A DNA stretch of 64,000 bases from Bog-473 sp963764305 (GTDB lineage: Bacteria; Actinomycetota; Acidimicrobiia; Acidimicrobiales; RAAP-2): positions 1 to 64,000 of the forward strand of contig CAVXSD010000003.1 in assembly GCA_963764305.1 (NCBI GenBank), written 5' to 3'. This document shows, piece by piece, positions 45,145 to 54,321 of this stretch. Below the pieces are notes generated by a model. It was not told where the DNA came from, ran no database searches, and was given only the letters and a program-made list of their open reading frames with translations. The position numbers and the translations under genes were made by a program. How positions within the stretch are numbered: position 1 is the stretch's first letter; the number at the start of each line of letters is the position of its first letter.

Positions 45145-46788
45145 CTAGATCTCGAACGTCTCCCCCGGCCTGCGGTGGATGGTGAGCGTCGCCACCACGG
45201 CACCGGCCAGGATGAGGGAGCCCGAGAGGACGAGCGCCTCGTGCAGGCCCGAGCCGAACGCGTCGTAGGCGGCGTTCACCACCTTGGTGGCGATCTGGGC
45301 CACCGCCGCGTTCTTCGAGTGCTCGGCGCTGCTGGCCGCTCCGCCGCTGGAGGCACCGCCCGTCTGAATGGCGTGCTCGACCAGGCTCTGGAAATTGGGC
45401 GGAATCCCGATGGCCTTGAGCCTGGCTGCGAGGTCACCGGTCAGCTTGGCGTTGACGATGGAGCCCAGAATGGCCACACCGAACACGGCGCCCATCTCTC
45501 GGCTCGTGTTGGTGGCCGACGCCGCCATCCCCGAGCGCTCCGGAGGCACGACCGTGAGGGGGACCGACGTCACGGGCACCAGCAGCATGCCCAGGCCGAT
45601 GCCGGCCACCGGAAGGACCCAGCCCAGGGTCCCGAAGTCGACCGTCGGCGAGAGCACTGCGTCGGCCACGAGGATCCCGGCGCCGGCAAGCAGGCAGCCG
45701 AGCACCATGGGCCAGCGCGGTCCGTACCGGGCCACCAGGGGACCGGTGAGAGCCGACGCGATGATGAGTCCGGCGGCCATCGGGAGGAAGTCCACGGCCG
45801 TCTGATATGCGGACGCGTTCGCCACGACCTGGACGTAGAGCGCCGTGAAGAAGAAGATCGAGAAGGTGCCGAAGTAGGCGACGAAGGCTACGAAGTTGGA
45901 GCCGGCAAAGGGTGGACGCCGGAACATCGAAAGATCGAGCATCGGGCTCTTCACCCTCAGCTCGGTCACGACGAACGCAATGCCCGAGAGCCCACAAAGG
46001 ACGAAAAGCGTCACGATCCAGGGCGCGGTGTAGCCGGACTCCTCCCCCTGGATCACCGCGAAGGACAGACAGGCCAAAAACGCGGCGCCGAAGAGGAAGC
46101 CGAGGAAATCGATCCGACGTCCCTGGCGGTCCGCCGACTCGGGGACCGCGACGGCGGCCAGGACGAACGCGACGACCCCGAATCCCAGGTTGAACCAGAA
46201 GATGGCCCGCCAATCCGAGAAGCCGACGAGGAAGCCCCCGATGACGGGACCGAGGGCCAGCGCAAGACCGGACACGGCTGCCCACACGCCGAGCGCATCG
46301 GCGCGGGTCTTCCGGTCGGGGTAGACGTGCCGGATGATGGACAGGGTGCCGGGCTCGCTGGCCGCGGCACCGACGCCCATGATGACGCGGCCAGCGATGA
46401 GCCAATCGACGTTCCCGGCCAGGGCGGCCACCACTGAGCCGCCACAGAAGATGGCCACACCCACGAGCATCACGCGCTTGCGGCCGAGGATGTCGCCGAG
46501 CATCCCGGCGACGAGCATGAAGCTCGCGAAGGTCAGCGCATAGCCGTTGACGACCCACTGCAGTGAGGTGACACCCGCGTGCAGGTCGCTCTGGACGTTG
46601 GCGAGGCCGACGCTGACAATTGTGTTGTCGAGGAACGTGAGGAAGAGGACCCCGCAGAGCGTGGCCAGCGCGAGCTTCTGGGCGGCTGAGCCCAGCCCAC
46701 CCTCCCTGATGTCGAAGCCGGGCGGAGCGCCCTCGGTGCCGTGGGAGCCATCGGCCCCTTGCTTCAACAGCGAGGACACCCCGGTCAT
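45145..46788 (-). CDS. MFS exporter, DHA2/EmrB type
   Basis: This 547-aa membrane antiporter has a 35-residue cytoplasmic lead, then FLTFLDNTIVSVGLANVQSD, LQWVVNGYALTFASFMLVAG and motif A GDILGRKRVMLVG. About 14 helices are visible. A hydrophilic loop of about 60 residues before the last helix (AIQTGGASSGGAASSAEHSK) is typical of actinobacterial members. It likely exports a drug or metabolite. No regulator is adjacent. Confidence 0.92.
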   Translation of the reverse strand: MTGVSSLLKQGADGSHGTEGAPPGFDIREGGLGSAAQKLALATLCGVLFLTFLDNTIVSVGLANVQSDLHAGVTSLQWVVNGYALTFASFMLVAGMLGDILGRKRVMLVGVAIFCGGSVVAALAGNVDWLIAGRVIMGVGAAASEPGTLSIIRHVYPDRKTRADALGVWAAVSGLALALGPVIGGFLVGFSDWRAIFWFNLGFGVVAFVLAAVAVPESADRQGRRIDFLGFLFGAAFLACLSFAVIQGEESGYTAPWIVTLFVLCGLSGIAFVVTELRVKSPMLDLSMFRRPPFAGSNFVAFVAYFGTFSIFFFTALYVQVVANASAYQTAVDFLPMAAGLIIASALTGPLVARYGPRWPMVLGCLLAGAGILVADAVLSPTVDFGTLGWVLPVAGIGLGMLLVPVTSVPLTVVPPERSGMAASATNTSREMGAVFGVAILGSIVNAKLTGDLAARLKAIGIPPNFQSLVEHAIQTGGASSGGAASSAEHSKNAAVAQIATKVVNAAYDAFGSGLHEALVLSGSLILAGAVVATLTIHRRPGETFEI

Positions 46789-47002
46789 GCTCCGGCTCCG
46801 GTCGACAGGATTCCACAGGTCGAGGCCACGAGTTTTGCCTACCCATAGTGCGGGTAGTGGAATCCCTGACGGGGTGCCTCACGGGCGTTGGCAGCGGGCT
46901 GCTGGTGCTCGTGCGGTCCACCCCTCGGTCGTGGGATGTGCTCGGCGGAAGGCTGGGAGGACCGGCGGTGAGTTTCGGGGCAGCAGATCGGACGCACTGA
47001 CG

Positions 47003-47497
47003 GTGACCGACGCGACCAAGGATCTCACTGCGTTCTTCGACCTGATCGACTACCCGTACTACGTGGTCACCGTCCGGTCACCCGATGCCGATATGAGTGG
47101 CTGCCTGGCCGGGTTCGTCACCCAGTGCAGCATCCATCCACCGAACTTCCTCATCTGCATCTCGAAGGTGAACCACACCCTGCGTGTCGCCGAGCACTCG
47201 CCCGGAATGGGCCTGCATCTCCTCGGGGAGGACCAGGTCGATCAGGCCCGCCTCTTCGGTGAGGAGACGGGTGACGTGGTCGACAAGTTCGCATCGGTCG
47301 ACTGGCGGCTCGGGTCAACCGGGGCGCCCCTCCTCGTGGACGCGGCAGTGAGCATGGAGGGCCAGGTTCTCGGTCACTTCTCGGTCGGCGATCACGAGGC
47401 GTTCCTCGTTCGAGCGGTGCGCGCGGTCGCCGGCGCGCAGGCAGGGTTGCTCACCTACCGGGCCGCGCCACCGCTCAGTCCCGGCCACCCCGCGTGA
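47003..47497 (+). CDS. Flavin reductase domain protein
   Basis: This 164-aa protein folds as an FMN-binding split barrel, with MSGCLAGFVTQCSIHPPNFL, CISKVNHTLRVAEHSPGMGL and SVGDHEAFLVRAVRAVAG. Such proteins supply reduced flavin or bind FMN themselves. The start is GTG 47003 with a weak ribosome site. It is divergent from the MFS gene and could be a partner for the nearby flavin enzymes, but that is speculative. Confidence 0.85.
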   Translation: MTDATKDLTAFFDLIDYPYYVVTVRSPDADMSGCLAGFVTQCSIHPPNFLICISKVNHTLRVAEHSPGMGLHLLGEDQVDQARLFGEETGDVVDKFASVDWRLGSTGAPLLVDAAVSMEGQVLGHFSVGDHEAFLVRAVRAVAGAQAGLLTYRAAPPLSPGHPA

Positions 47498-47552
47498 CGT
47501 CCCGCCATGCAGTGGGATGACAGGCGGAACGGGGCCGACGGCGCCCGCGTCG

Positions 47553-47987
47553 TCAGCCGGGAGGACCGTCGAAAGCAGAGGGCTGCACGAGACTCATCAT
47601 GTTGCCGGAGTCGTCCAGCAGCGTGGCTTCGATGCCGTAGGGGCGCTCGGCTGGCTCAGCGAGGAACGTCACCCCTTGGCGAGCAGCTCAGCATCGGTCC
47701 GCTGGCAGTCGTCGGTCGTCATCACCCCCGATCCCCATGGGGCCCCAGGCGACCAGCTGACGCAGCTGCGCGGCCGCCTCCGGTGCACGGCCCATGTCGC
47801 ACGGGGACAGGATGATCTGGTCCTTCGGGCCGACGGTGAGCCAGCGGAAGCCGGCTCCGGCGCCTTCGAACTCCTCCCCCATCGTGATGTCGACACGCAC
47901 CTCGAATCCGAGCTTCTCGGTGTAGAAGGCCTTTGCGGATTCCTGGTCCAAGACGAAGACGCTCGTGTGGGACGTGCGAGTGATCAT
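47553..47987 (-). pseudogene. Glyoxalase/VOC family protein, two homopolymer frameshifts
   Basis: The intact N-terminus reads MITRTSHTSVFVLDQESAKA and FYTEKLGFEVRVD. An extra base in the run at 47725-47729 shifts the frame, and VMTTDDCQRTDAELLAKG continues in another frame. A missing base at 47672-47675 restores a third frame reading VTFLAEPAERPYGIEATLLD and ending GPPG at 47553. Corrected, it is a normal single-domain VOC protein of about 145 aa. Both errors lie in G/C runs, so sequencing error is a real possibility. Confidence 0.8.
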
Positions 47988-48206
47988 GTAGGTCAGAGTA
48001 CGACGCACGACCCTGCGGTGGCTTCTCCGAGATTGCGGTCCGCCTCCCTCTCATCCAGGTGCGGAGGGTCGGCGAAGCGCAGGTCCATGAGGTCCCGCGC
48101 CTGACGCAGACGGGCAATCCCGCTGGCCGCCGGTCACCGCCCTGCGCGGTACTGCCCCGGTGCGCCGGGGGTTCAACGCACCGGGGCAGCAGGTGACGAT
48201 CAGGAA

Positions 48207-49119
48207 TCAGGCGTGCGACTCCCAGAAGTCACGCAACAGGGGGACGAGGTCGCCCGCCCGTTCGTCCGGCCACAACAACATGGCGTCGGGCAGCAGGATC
48301 ACGCGCTCGACCCCGGGGATCATGCCGGCCAGGCGCTCCGCCCATGACGACTCGAAGAACGGATCGCCCGTCCCCCAGACGACCTGGGCCGGGGCATGCA
48401 GTTCGGCGAGCAACGGCTCGACGGCCATCAGCTCCGCAGCCGACGATGCGGTGAGCACGCGCTCGAGGCCTCTTCCCTGATCGGGGACGAACGGTCCGAG
48501 GTAGCTCGCCAGGAGGTCGTCGGAGAGCTGCTCCGGATGTGCGTAGACCATGCCGAACCCCGTTTCGGAGCGGGCCAGATCGAGGTCACCGGCCATCGCA
48601 GCCACCATCGGGCCGAATTCACCCGCCTCGGCCAGCGCCATGAAGGGCTTGAACGATTCGGGCGGGAAATTCTCGTGCACGTCGCAGTTGGTGAGCGTCA
48701 GTGTGCGGATGCGCTCGGGATGACGGGCCGCGAAGACCTGCCGCGACCGCGCCACCGGTGTCGTTCGCCACCACGTCGACCTGGTCGAGCCCGAGGCGCT
48801 CGCACAACTCGTCGAGCATGCCGGCGAGACCGTTGAGGGACAGGTCGGCTCCCGCTGTCTCGGGGACGGGCGTCGCGCCGTGCGCGGGCAGATCGGGGGC
48901 GATGCAGCGCCGCCGGTCAGCCACGTCCCAGATGACGTTGCGCCACACGTCGGCGTTGACCAGAACGCCGTGGACGAACAGCGCCGCAGGCGAGGCGGCG
49001 TTCACATCGCCGTGGTCCACATACGCCAGGTCGCCCCGGCTGAGGCTGATCGCCCGACGCGGCAGCAGCGTCGAAACCGTGGGAGGGGTCTGTGCAGTGT
49101 CTGTCTTAGAGAGCGTCAT
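48207..49119 (-). pseudogene. Alpha/beta hydrolase, haloalkane-dehalogenase-like, frameshifted
   Basis: The first part has FVHGVLVNADVWRNVIWDVA and DQVDVVANDTGGAVA, in which Asp replaces the usual nucleophilic Ser, as in dehalogenases. An extra G near 48741 shifts the frame, and QVFAARHPERIRTLTLTNCD continues in another frame through APAQVVWGTGDPFF to a stop at 48207. One base would restore a normal protein of about 303 aa. It is divergent from a TetR regulator with a palindrome between. Confidence 0.85.
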
Positions 49120-49127
49120 GCCCGACA

Positions 49128-49156
49128 CTTTACATACCAACTGTCTGTTTGTAAAG
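49128..49156. promoter_or_regulatory. Probable TetR operator between hydrolase and TetR genes
   Basis: CTTTACA and TGTAAAG are perfect 7-bp arms of a 29-bp dyad, with further internal symmetry around AACTGTCTGTT. It lies in the 55-bp divergent gap, where it would block both promoters. Confidence 0.7.
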
Positions 49157-49174
49157 ACCCAGTAGGATTCCCCC

Positions 49175-49759
49175 GTGCCCACGCAGGCAGAACGCACCGA
49201 GGCCACCCGGGGCCGTCTCATCCAGACGGCCCGACGCCTCTTCGCGGAAAAGGGATTCGCCGCCACATCCACCGAGGAGATCCTCAGCGAGGCCGCGGTC
49301 AGCCGGGGAGCCCTCTACCACCACTTCCCGAGCAAGACCGACCTGTTTCAGGCCACCTTCGAGCAGGTCGAGGACGAGCTGACGGCGCAGGTGTTGGAGG
49401 CGGCGACAACCTCGGGTGAGACCGACCCGATGCGGATCCTCCAATTGGGGTTCGACGCGTTCTTGGACCAGTGCGTCAACCCGGAGGTGCAGCGCATCGT
49501 CATGCTCGATGGGCCGAATGTCCTGGGATGGGATCTCTGGCACGAGCTCGATGAGCGCTACGCGTTCGGCACGATCAAGGCCGTGCTGACGGTCGCGGCG
49601 GACACGGGTCGGGTCGCGCCGTCGACGGTGGAGCCCCTGTCACACCTTCTACTCGGCGCCATCATGCAGGCCGGCATGGTCGTGGCGCGCGCCGACGACC
49701 CGCTGGCCGCCAAGAAGTCGATGACCGAGACGTTCGCCGGCATCATCTCAGGCCTCTGA
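49175..49759 (+). CDS. TetR-family transcriptional regulator
   Basis: This 194-aa repressor has its helix-turn-helix at residues about 10-55 (TRGRLIQTARRLFAEKGFAA, TSTEEILSEAAVSRGALYHH, FPSKTDLF). The remaining helices form a ligand domain with LGWDLWHELDERYAFGTI. The start is GTG 49175. It is divergent from the hydrolase gene and separated from it by a clear dyad, so it likely controls that gene and itself. Confidence 0.93.
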   Translation: MPTQAERTEATRGRLIQTARRLFAEKGFAATSTEEILSEAAVSRGALYHHFPSKTDLFQATFEQVEDELTAQVLEAATTSGETDPMRILQLGFDAFLDQCVNPEVQRIVMLDGPNVLGWDLWHELDERYAFGTIKAVLTVAADTGRVAPSTVEPLSHLLLGAIMQAGMVVARADDPLAAKKSMTETFAGIISGL

Positions 49760-49844
49760 GCCTTCCGGCACTGCCGTCATGCGGTCGGTCCGTCACCACG
49801 GCCGACGTGCGGACCGCACGAGGCGGCTCGAGCCCGCAGGGAAC

Positions 49845-50300
49845 TCAGACGCGAGGACTGCCGCCGACGGTCTCTGCGACCCATGCCGGCAGGCGCGCCG
49901 GGCGGCCATGTCCGTCGACACACCCGTGTACGGTCACCGCGGTCGCCCGTGCCACGCTGTCTACGGCCAGCAGGTAGGCAATCTGAAACGTGACGCCTCG
50001 CACCGCGCCGATCCGCAGCGACACGTCCACCTCGTCGTCGAAGTACAGCGGTTGGCGGTAGTGCACCGACACCTCGAGCACAGGGAAGTCCCGGGCATCG
50101 CCAGTGTCGCCGCCGCGCATTGTGTCGTACGGGTGCCCGATCGCGCGGAGGTACTCCACCCGCGCCTCCTCCAGGTAGGGCAGGTAGGCCGCATGGTGGA
50201 CGATGCCCATGGCGTCGGTCTCGGCGAAACGGGTGCGCAGCCGGTGCGTGAACGAATAGTCCGTCGGGTCGCGTGTGGGCTCCAGGGACTGCCGGGCCAC
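49845..50300 (-). CDS. Acyl-CoA thioesterase, YbgC/4HBT hotdog family
   Basis: This 151-aa hotdog-fold protein has the catalytic segment RFAETDAMGIVHHAAYLPYL, with Asp in the position used by 4-hydroxybenzoyl-CoA thioesterases. HYRQPLYFDDEVDVSLRI follows in the next strand. It hydrolyses short-chain or aromatic acyl-CoA in the family. GTG 50300 lies 9 bp after a second hotdog gene, so the two are co-transcribed. Confidence 0.88.
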   Translation of the reverse strand: MARQSLEPTRDPTDYSFTHRLRTRFAETDAMGIVHHAAYLPYLEEARVEYLRAIGHPYDTMRGGDTGDARDFPVLEVSVHYRQPLYFDDEVDVSLRIGAVRGVTFQIAYLLAVDSVARATAVTVHGCVDGHGRPARLPAWVAETVGGSPRV

Positions 50301-50309
50301 GATCGTCCG

Positions 50310-51023
50310 CTACTCCCCCGTCGTTCCGGCGGACTGCGGTGATCCCGTACCGGCATCGAAGGACCGACGGCGGCCTGCCGCCATCCGGTTCACCCGGTCC
50401 TGGTTGAAGATGGCGAACTCGCCATCGGCCTCCACCGTCACCACGCCTCCTTGCACGATGCGGCCCTTGCTGAAGATCCGGCGGTCGGTCACGTCGGTCA
50501 CCCACCCCTCGAAGACCGCCTCCTCGTTGGTGAGCGTCGGGCGCAGGTAGCGCACGGCCAGCGACACGGTCGGGCCGACCGACCCCTCTATCGCATTGGC
50601 CGCCGTGAGGATGATGTCGAAGGCGGCCGCCAGCACGGCTCCGTGCACACAGCCGGGTGCACCCTCGTAGGTGACGTCGAAAACGCCACGGCCGAGAGCA
50701 ATCGGGGGCTCGAAGTCGAGCACGACCGGCAGCGCCACCGGGTTGAACGGCCCGACCACGACGTCATAGGGCATGGCCCCGCCCAGCGGCACGTCCTTCG
50801 GCGGACCGTCCTCGTCGGGGGGCATGAACCGGGGCAGCGGATCCTGGGGCAGGTGCGTCTCGAGCTCGTCGGCGAGCGCGGCGAGACGGGAGGTCAGGCG
50901 GGCGGTCTCCGACGCCGGCGGCGCCGCGCTGACGGACAAACGGATGAGGCGGCGCAGGACGTCGGCCAGCTCGCGCGCTTCGGGCTCGCGGTCCCGGAGC
51001 CCGGGATGGTCCTGGAACGACAT
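50310..51023 (-). CDS. PaaI-type hotdog thioesterase with N-terminal extension
   Basis: This protein of about 237 aa has a helical N-terminal extension (EARELADVLRRLIRLSVSAA, RLAALADELETHLP) before a hotdog domain. The domain includes GAPGCVHGAVLAAAFDIILT and VSLAVRYLRPTLTNEEAVFE. The GCVHGA motif is typical of PaaI/acyl-CoA thioesterases. ATG 51023 is used, with GTG 51047 an alternative. It precedes the YbgC-type gene in one unit. Confidence 0.82.
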   Translation of the reverse strand: MSFQDHPGLRDREPEARELADVLRRLIRLSVSAAPPASETARLTSRLAALADELETHLPQDPLPRFMPPDEDGPPKDVPLGGAMPYDVVVGPFNPVALPVVLDFEPPIALGRGVFDVTYEGAPGCVHGAVLAAAFDIILTAANAIEGSVGPTVSLAVRYLRPTLTNEEAVFEGWVTDVTDRRIFSKGRIVQGGVVTVEADGEFAIFNQDRVNRMAAGRRRSFDAGTGSPQSAGTTGE

Positions 51024-51148
51024 CGGCCGGGAGTCGGGCGTCAACACGGCGACGAAGAGTACCGCCGGGTCTCAGTAAGACGACATTCCGGCACCGATGG
51101 GCGGACATGCCGACAGTTCGGGGTTGGGCGCCCTTGAGCGCTCGTAAC

Positions 51149-51598
51149 ATGGGCCAGGTGACCCCCGAGCATGCAGTCCACTTCACCTCCGGGAGCCCCG
51201 AGACCGTCCTCGACCCGCTCGATCCGGAGTTGGCCGCCGCTCTCGACGCGGCCCGGTCCCTCCCTCCGGACCGCCGTCGGGAGGCGGTGGCGGCCGTCGC
51301 AGCCCGGGATCCCCACTGCCTGCAGGCCTGGGCGGACCTGGCCGAGCTGGCCAACGACCCCATCGACCGTTACGCCTTTGCCCGGGTGGGCTACCACCGC
51401 GGGCTCGATGCGTTGCGGGCCGCCGGCTGGCGCGGCTCGGGCTACGTGCGCTGGCGCGACGAGCCCAACCGCGGTTTCCTCCGCTCGCTGCACATGCTGC
51501 AACTGGCGGCCGCCACCATCGGAGAGGTCGACGAGGAACAACGGTGCGACCTCTTCCTGCGCCAGCTCGACCCCGAATGGGGATCGCGCGAGACCTGA
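51149..51598 (+). CDS. DUF3151 protein
   Basis: This 149-aa protein is of the type almost confined to Actinomycetota. The signature stretch FARVGYHRGLDALRAAGWRG is followed by EPNRGFLRSLHMLQLAAATI and QRCDLFLRQLDPEW. The role is unknown. ATG 51149 is the likely start, with GTG 51158 possible. It is upstream of the MarR operon, separated by 57 bp. Confidence 0.88.
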   Translation: MGQVTPEHAVHFTSGSPETVLDPLDPELAAALDAARSLPPDRRREAVAAVAARDPHCLQAWADLAELANDPIDRYAFARVGYHRGLDALRAAGWRGSGYVRWRDEPNRGFLRSLHMLQLAAATIGEVDEEQRCDLFLRQLDPEWGSRET

Positions 51599-51636
51599 CT
51601 CCGGACCGGCGGCCCTCCCTGAGGTCCGCTGCACGT

Positions 51637-51653
51637 AGTTAGCCTCTCTAACT
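51637..51653. promoter_or_regulatory. Probable MarR operator
   Basis: AGTTAG and CTAACT are perfect arms around CCTCT. The site ends 2 bp before the MarR ATG, which has no ribosome site, so the operator probably overlaps the transcription start of a leaderless mRNA. Confidence 0.65.
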
Positions 51654-51655
51654 GT

Positions 51656-52219
51656 ATGATGGTCGAAGTGTCTGTCACCTCACCCACCTCGGCTGACGCG
51701 GCATCCCACGGCGGTGCCGGCGGCCGTACCGGATCACAGCCGGCCGCCGCACCCCATGTCCTGGGGACGTACGGCCGCGTCGCGGCCTGGCTGTCCAAGC
51801 GGGTGGAGGTCGCGTTGGCCCAGGTGGAACTGACCCTCCCCCAGTACCGGGTGCTCGGGATCCTGGCCGAAGGCACAGCGGCCGCCTCGGGGCTGGCTGA
51901 CCGCCTGGCCGTGCGCCGGCCCTCCATCACAGCCCTGATCGACGGCCTGGTTGCCCGCGGCCTGGTCGACCGCCGCCAGGAGGACGCCGACCGCCGGCGG
52001 GTGGAGGTGCGCCTCACCCCGGAAGGAGTCAACACGCTGGCCCGGGCCGACGTGGCCGTGGACGAGTACCTCGTCGCTATCGCCGGACACCTGCCGGACA
52101 AAGAGGAGGCCATGGCCCTGCGCTCGCTCGAGCTGTGGGCGCGGGCGATGGTGGAGTCGCGCCAGGGCCCGCGTCCGGCCGACGAAGGCACGACCTCGTC
52201 GCGAGGGACGGACCGATGA
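51656..52219 (+). CDS. MarR-family transcriptional regulator
   Basis: This 187-aa winged-helix repressor has LPQYRVLGILAEGTAAASGL, AVRRPSITALIDGLVARGLV and the wing DRRQEDADRRRVEVRLTPEG. A 35-residue flexible lead precedes the fold. Its TGA overlaps the ATG of the first ABC exporter gene. It likely senses a drug-like ligand and represses the operon through the dyad at 51637-51653. Confidence 0.93.
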   Translation: MMVEVSVTSPTSADAASHGGAGGRTGSQPAAAPHVLGTYGRVAAWLSKRVEVALAQVELTLPQYRVLGILAEGTAAASGLADRLAVRRPSITALIDGLVARGLVDRRQEDADRRRVEVRLTPEGVNTLARADVAVDEYLVAIAGHLPDKEEAMALRSLELWARAMVESRQGPRPADEGTTSSRGTDR

Positions 52220-54321
52220 GCAAGACCGAGGACAGGCTCGACGGCTCGCCCGAGGGGGTCCGGACCGGAAACGGCCGGAGGACCACCACCGAGGCGGCAG
52301 ACGCCCGGGAAGCCGAGACCCAGGACGGCGTGCGCCGGCTGCCGCTGGCCGCCTACGTGCCGATGGGGGTCACGAGCCGTTATGCCCCCCCGAAGGCGAC
52401 CGTCAACCCGGACCGCTCCAAGGGGTGGATCAAGCGGGCGGCACCCATCGTCATGGCGCACCGGGTGCAGTTCTTCAGCGCGCTGATCTTCTCGTTCCTC
52501 GGGCTGATCATCCAGGTGTGGATCCCCAAGATTCTCCAGAACGGCATCACCAACGCACTGATCAACAAGACGCAGCCGTTGCACAACTACGTGGAATTGA
52601 TCGCGGTCCTGGCCCTTGCGACCGGTGTCTTCGGCTACATCTCGCGCACCAACCTCTTCAAGGTGGCCTACGCCATCGAATTCGACCTGCGCAACATCCT
52701 CTACGAGCACTTCACCCGGATGTCGTTCCCCTTCTACGACCGGGTGCAGTCGGGTCAATTGATCTCGCGGGCCAACTCGGACATCCGCTCTGTGCAGATG
52801 TACCTGACCTTCGCGCCGATGATCCTGGTGCAGTGCTCCATCGCGCTGGTGGCCTTCGGCTTCATGCTCTCCATCAGCGTCCCGCTGGCCTTCGTGGCCA
52901 TGGCGGCGATGCCCTTCATCTATCTCGTCGGCGTCAGGATGCGGAAGTCGCTCTTCCCCGTGTCGTGGATCATCCAGTCCCGCCTGGCGGAGGTGGCCAC
53001 GGTGGTCGACGAGAACGTGAACGGCGTGCGCGTGGTGCGCAGTTTCGCCGCCGAACAGCAGCAACTCCGGCAGTTGGCCACGGCAGCCGACCGGGTGCAG
53101 TGGGGCTACATCAAGGACGCCGACCTGCGCGCCCGCTTCGCTCCCCTGGTGCAGAACCTCTCCCAGGTCGGCCTGGTCTTCGTCCTCCTCGTGGGCGGCT
53201 GGATGGTCATCCACTCGGGTCTGCCGGTCGCCTCCATCGTCTCGTTCAACCTCTACCTGATCATGATGCAGGCCCCCTTCATGATGCTGGGGATGCTCAT
53301 CATGATGGGGCAGCGGGCCTCGGCGTCGGCCGAGCGGATCTACGAGATCCTCGACGAGCAGCCGACGATCGTCGACCGTCCGGACGCCGTCGACCTGGCC
53401 AACTGCCAGGGCGACGTCGAGTTCGACGATGTCACCTTCGCCTACGCGGCGGACAGCCTCCTGTCGAAGCCGGGCGACGAGAACGACGGCCGACGGGACA
53501 TCCTGCGGCACCTGAACCTGCACCTGCACCCAGGCGAGACCGTGGCCCTGGTTGGTCGGACCGGCAGCGGCAAGTCGAGCGTGGCCCGGGTCCTGGCCCG
53601 CTTCTACGACGCCACCGGCGGCACCGTCCGGGTGGACGGCCACGACGTGCGCGACCTCACCCTCACCAGCCTGCGCGGCAACATCGGCGTCGTCCTCGAC
53701 GAGCCGTTCCTCTTTTCCGTGTCCATCCGGGACAACATCGCCTACGGCCGGCCCGACGCCTCCATGGACGAGATCATCGCCGCCGCCGAGGCCGCCGGTG
53801 CGGCCGGCTTCATCAACCGGCTGTCCGACGGGTACGAGACGGTGGTCGGCGAGCGCGGCTACACGCTGTCGGGTGGACAACGCCAGCGCATCGCGATCGC
53901 CCGTGCCCTGCTGGTGAACCCGCCGATCCTCATCCTCGACGACGCCACCAGCGCCATCGACGTGAAGGTGGAGCAGGGCATCCACTCGGCGCTGCGCGTC
54001 CTCATGGAGGGACGCACGACGCTGATCATCGCCCACCGCCTCTCGACCATCAGCCTGGCCGACCGGGTCGTTCTGCTCGACGGAGGCCGCATCGTGGCCG
54101 ACGGGACCCACGCCGAGCTCCTGAGGACCACGCCGCTCTACGCCGAGGTGCTGGCCCAAGCCGCCAGCGCGGAGGACGATGCAGACGAGGCGGCGGCGGG
54201 AGCCGAGGACCTTGGCCTGGACGACGTCGTCCTCCAGCCCGATGGCGTGGCCCTCGCCCCGGAGGACGGGCTTCTCGAGACCGACGATGAGGTGCTCGAG
54301 CCCGAGAAGGGTGCGATCTGA
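52216..54321 (+). CDS. ABC exporter half-transporter with degenerate ATPase site
   Basis: This 701-aa protein has six helices (residues about 75-360) and then an ATPase domain with Walker A VGRTGSGKSS and signature LSGGQRQR. Walker B, ILILDDATSAID, replaces the catalytic Glu with Asp. That change marks the non-hydrolysing site of heterodimeric exporters such as TM287/288. An acidic C-terminal tail follows (EDDADEAAAGAEDLGLDD). ATG 52216 overlaps the MarR stop, and its own stop overlaps the next start. Confidence 0.95.
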   Translation: MSKTEDRLDGSPEGVRTGNGRRTTTEAADAREAETQDGVRRLPLAAYVPMGVTSRYAPPKATVNPDRSKGWIKRAAPIVMAHRVQFFSALIFSFLGLIIQVWIPKILQNGITNALINKTQPLHNYVELIAVLALATGVFGYISRTNLFKVAYAIEFDLRNILYEHFTRMSFPFYDRVQSGQLISRANSDIRSVQMYLTFAPMILVQCSIALVAFGFMLSISVPLAFVAMAAMPFIYLVGVRMRKSLFPVSWIIQSRLAEVATVVDENVNGVRVVRSFAAEQQQLRQLATAADRVQWGYIKDADLRARFAPLVQNLSQVGLVFVLLVGGWMVIHSGLPVASIVSFNLYLIMMQAPFMMLGMLIMMGQRASASAERIYEILDEQPTIVDRPDAVDLANCQGDVEFDDVTFAYAADSLLSKPGDENDGRRDILRHLNLHLHPGETVALVGRTGSGKSSVARVLARFYDATGGTVRVDGHDVRDLTLTSLRGNIGVVLDEPFLFSVSIRDNIAYGRPDASMDEIIAAAEAAGAAGFINRLSDGYETVVGERGYTLSGGQRQRIAIARALLVNPPILILDDATSAIDVKVEQGIHSALRVLMEGRTTLIIAHRLSTISLADRVVLLDGGRIVADGTHAELLRTTPLYAEVLAQAASAEDDADEAAAGAEDLGLDDVVLQPDGVALAPEDGLLETDDEVLEPEKGAI

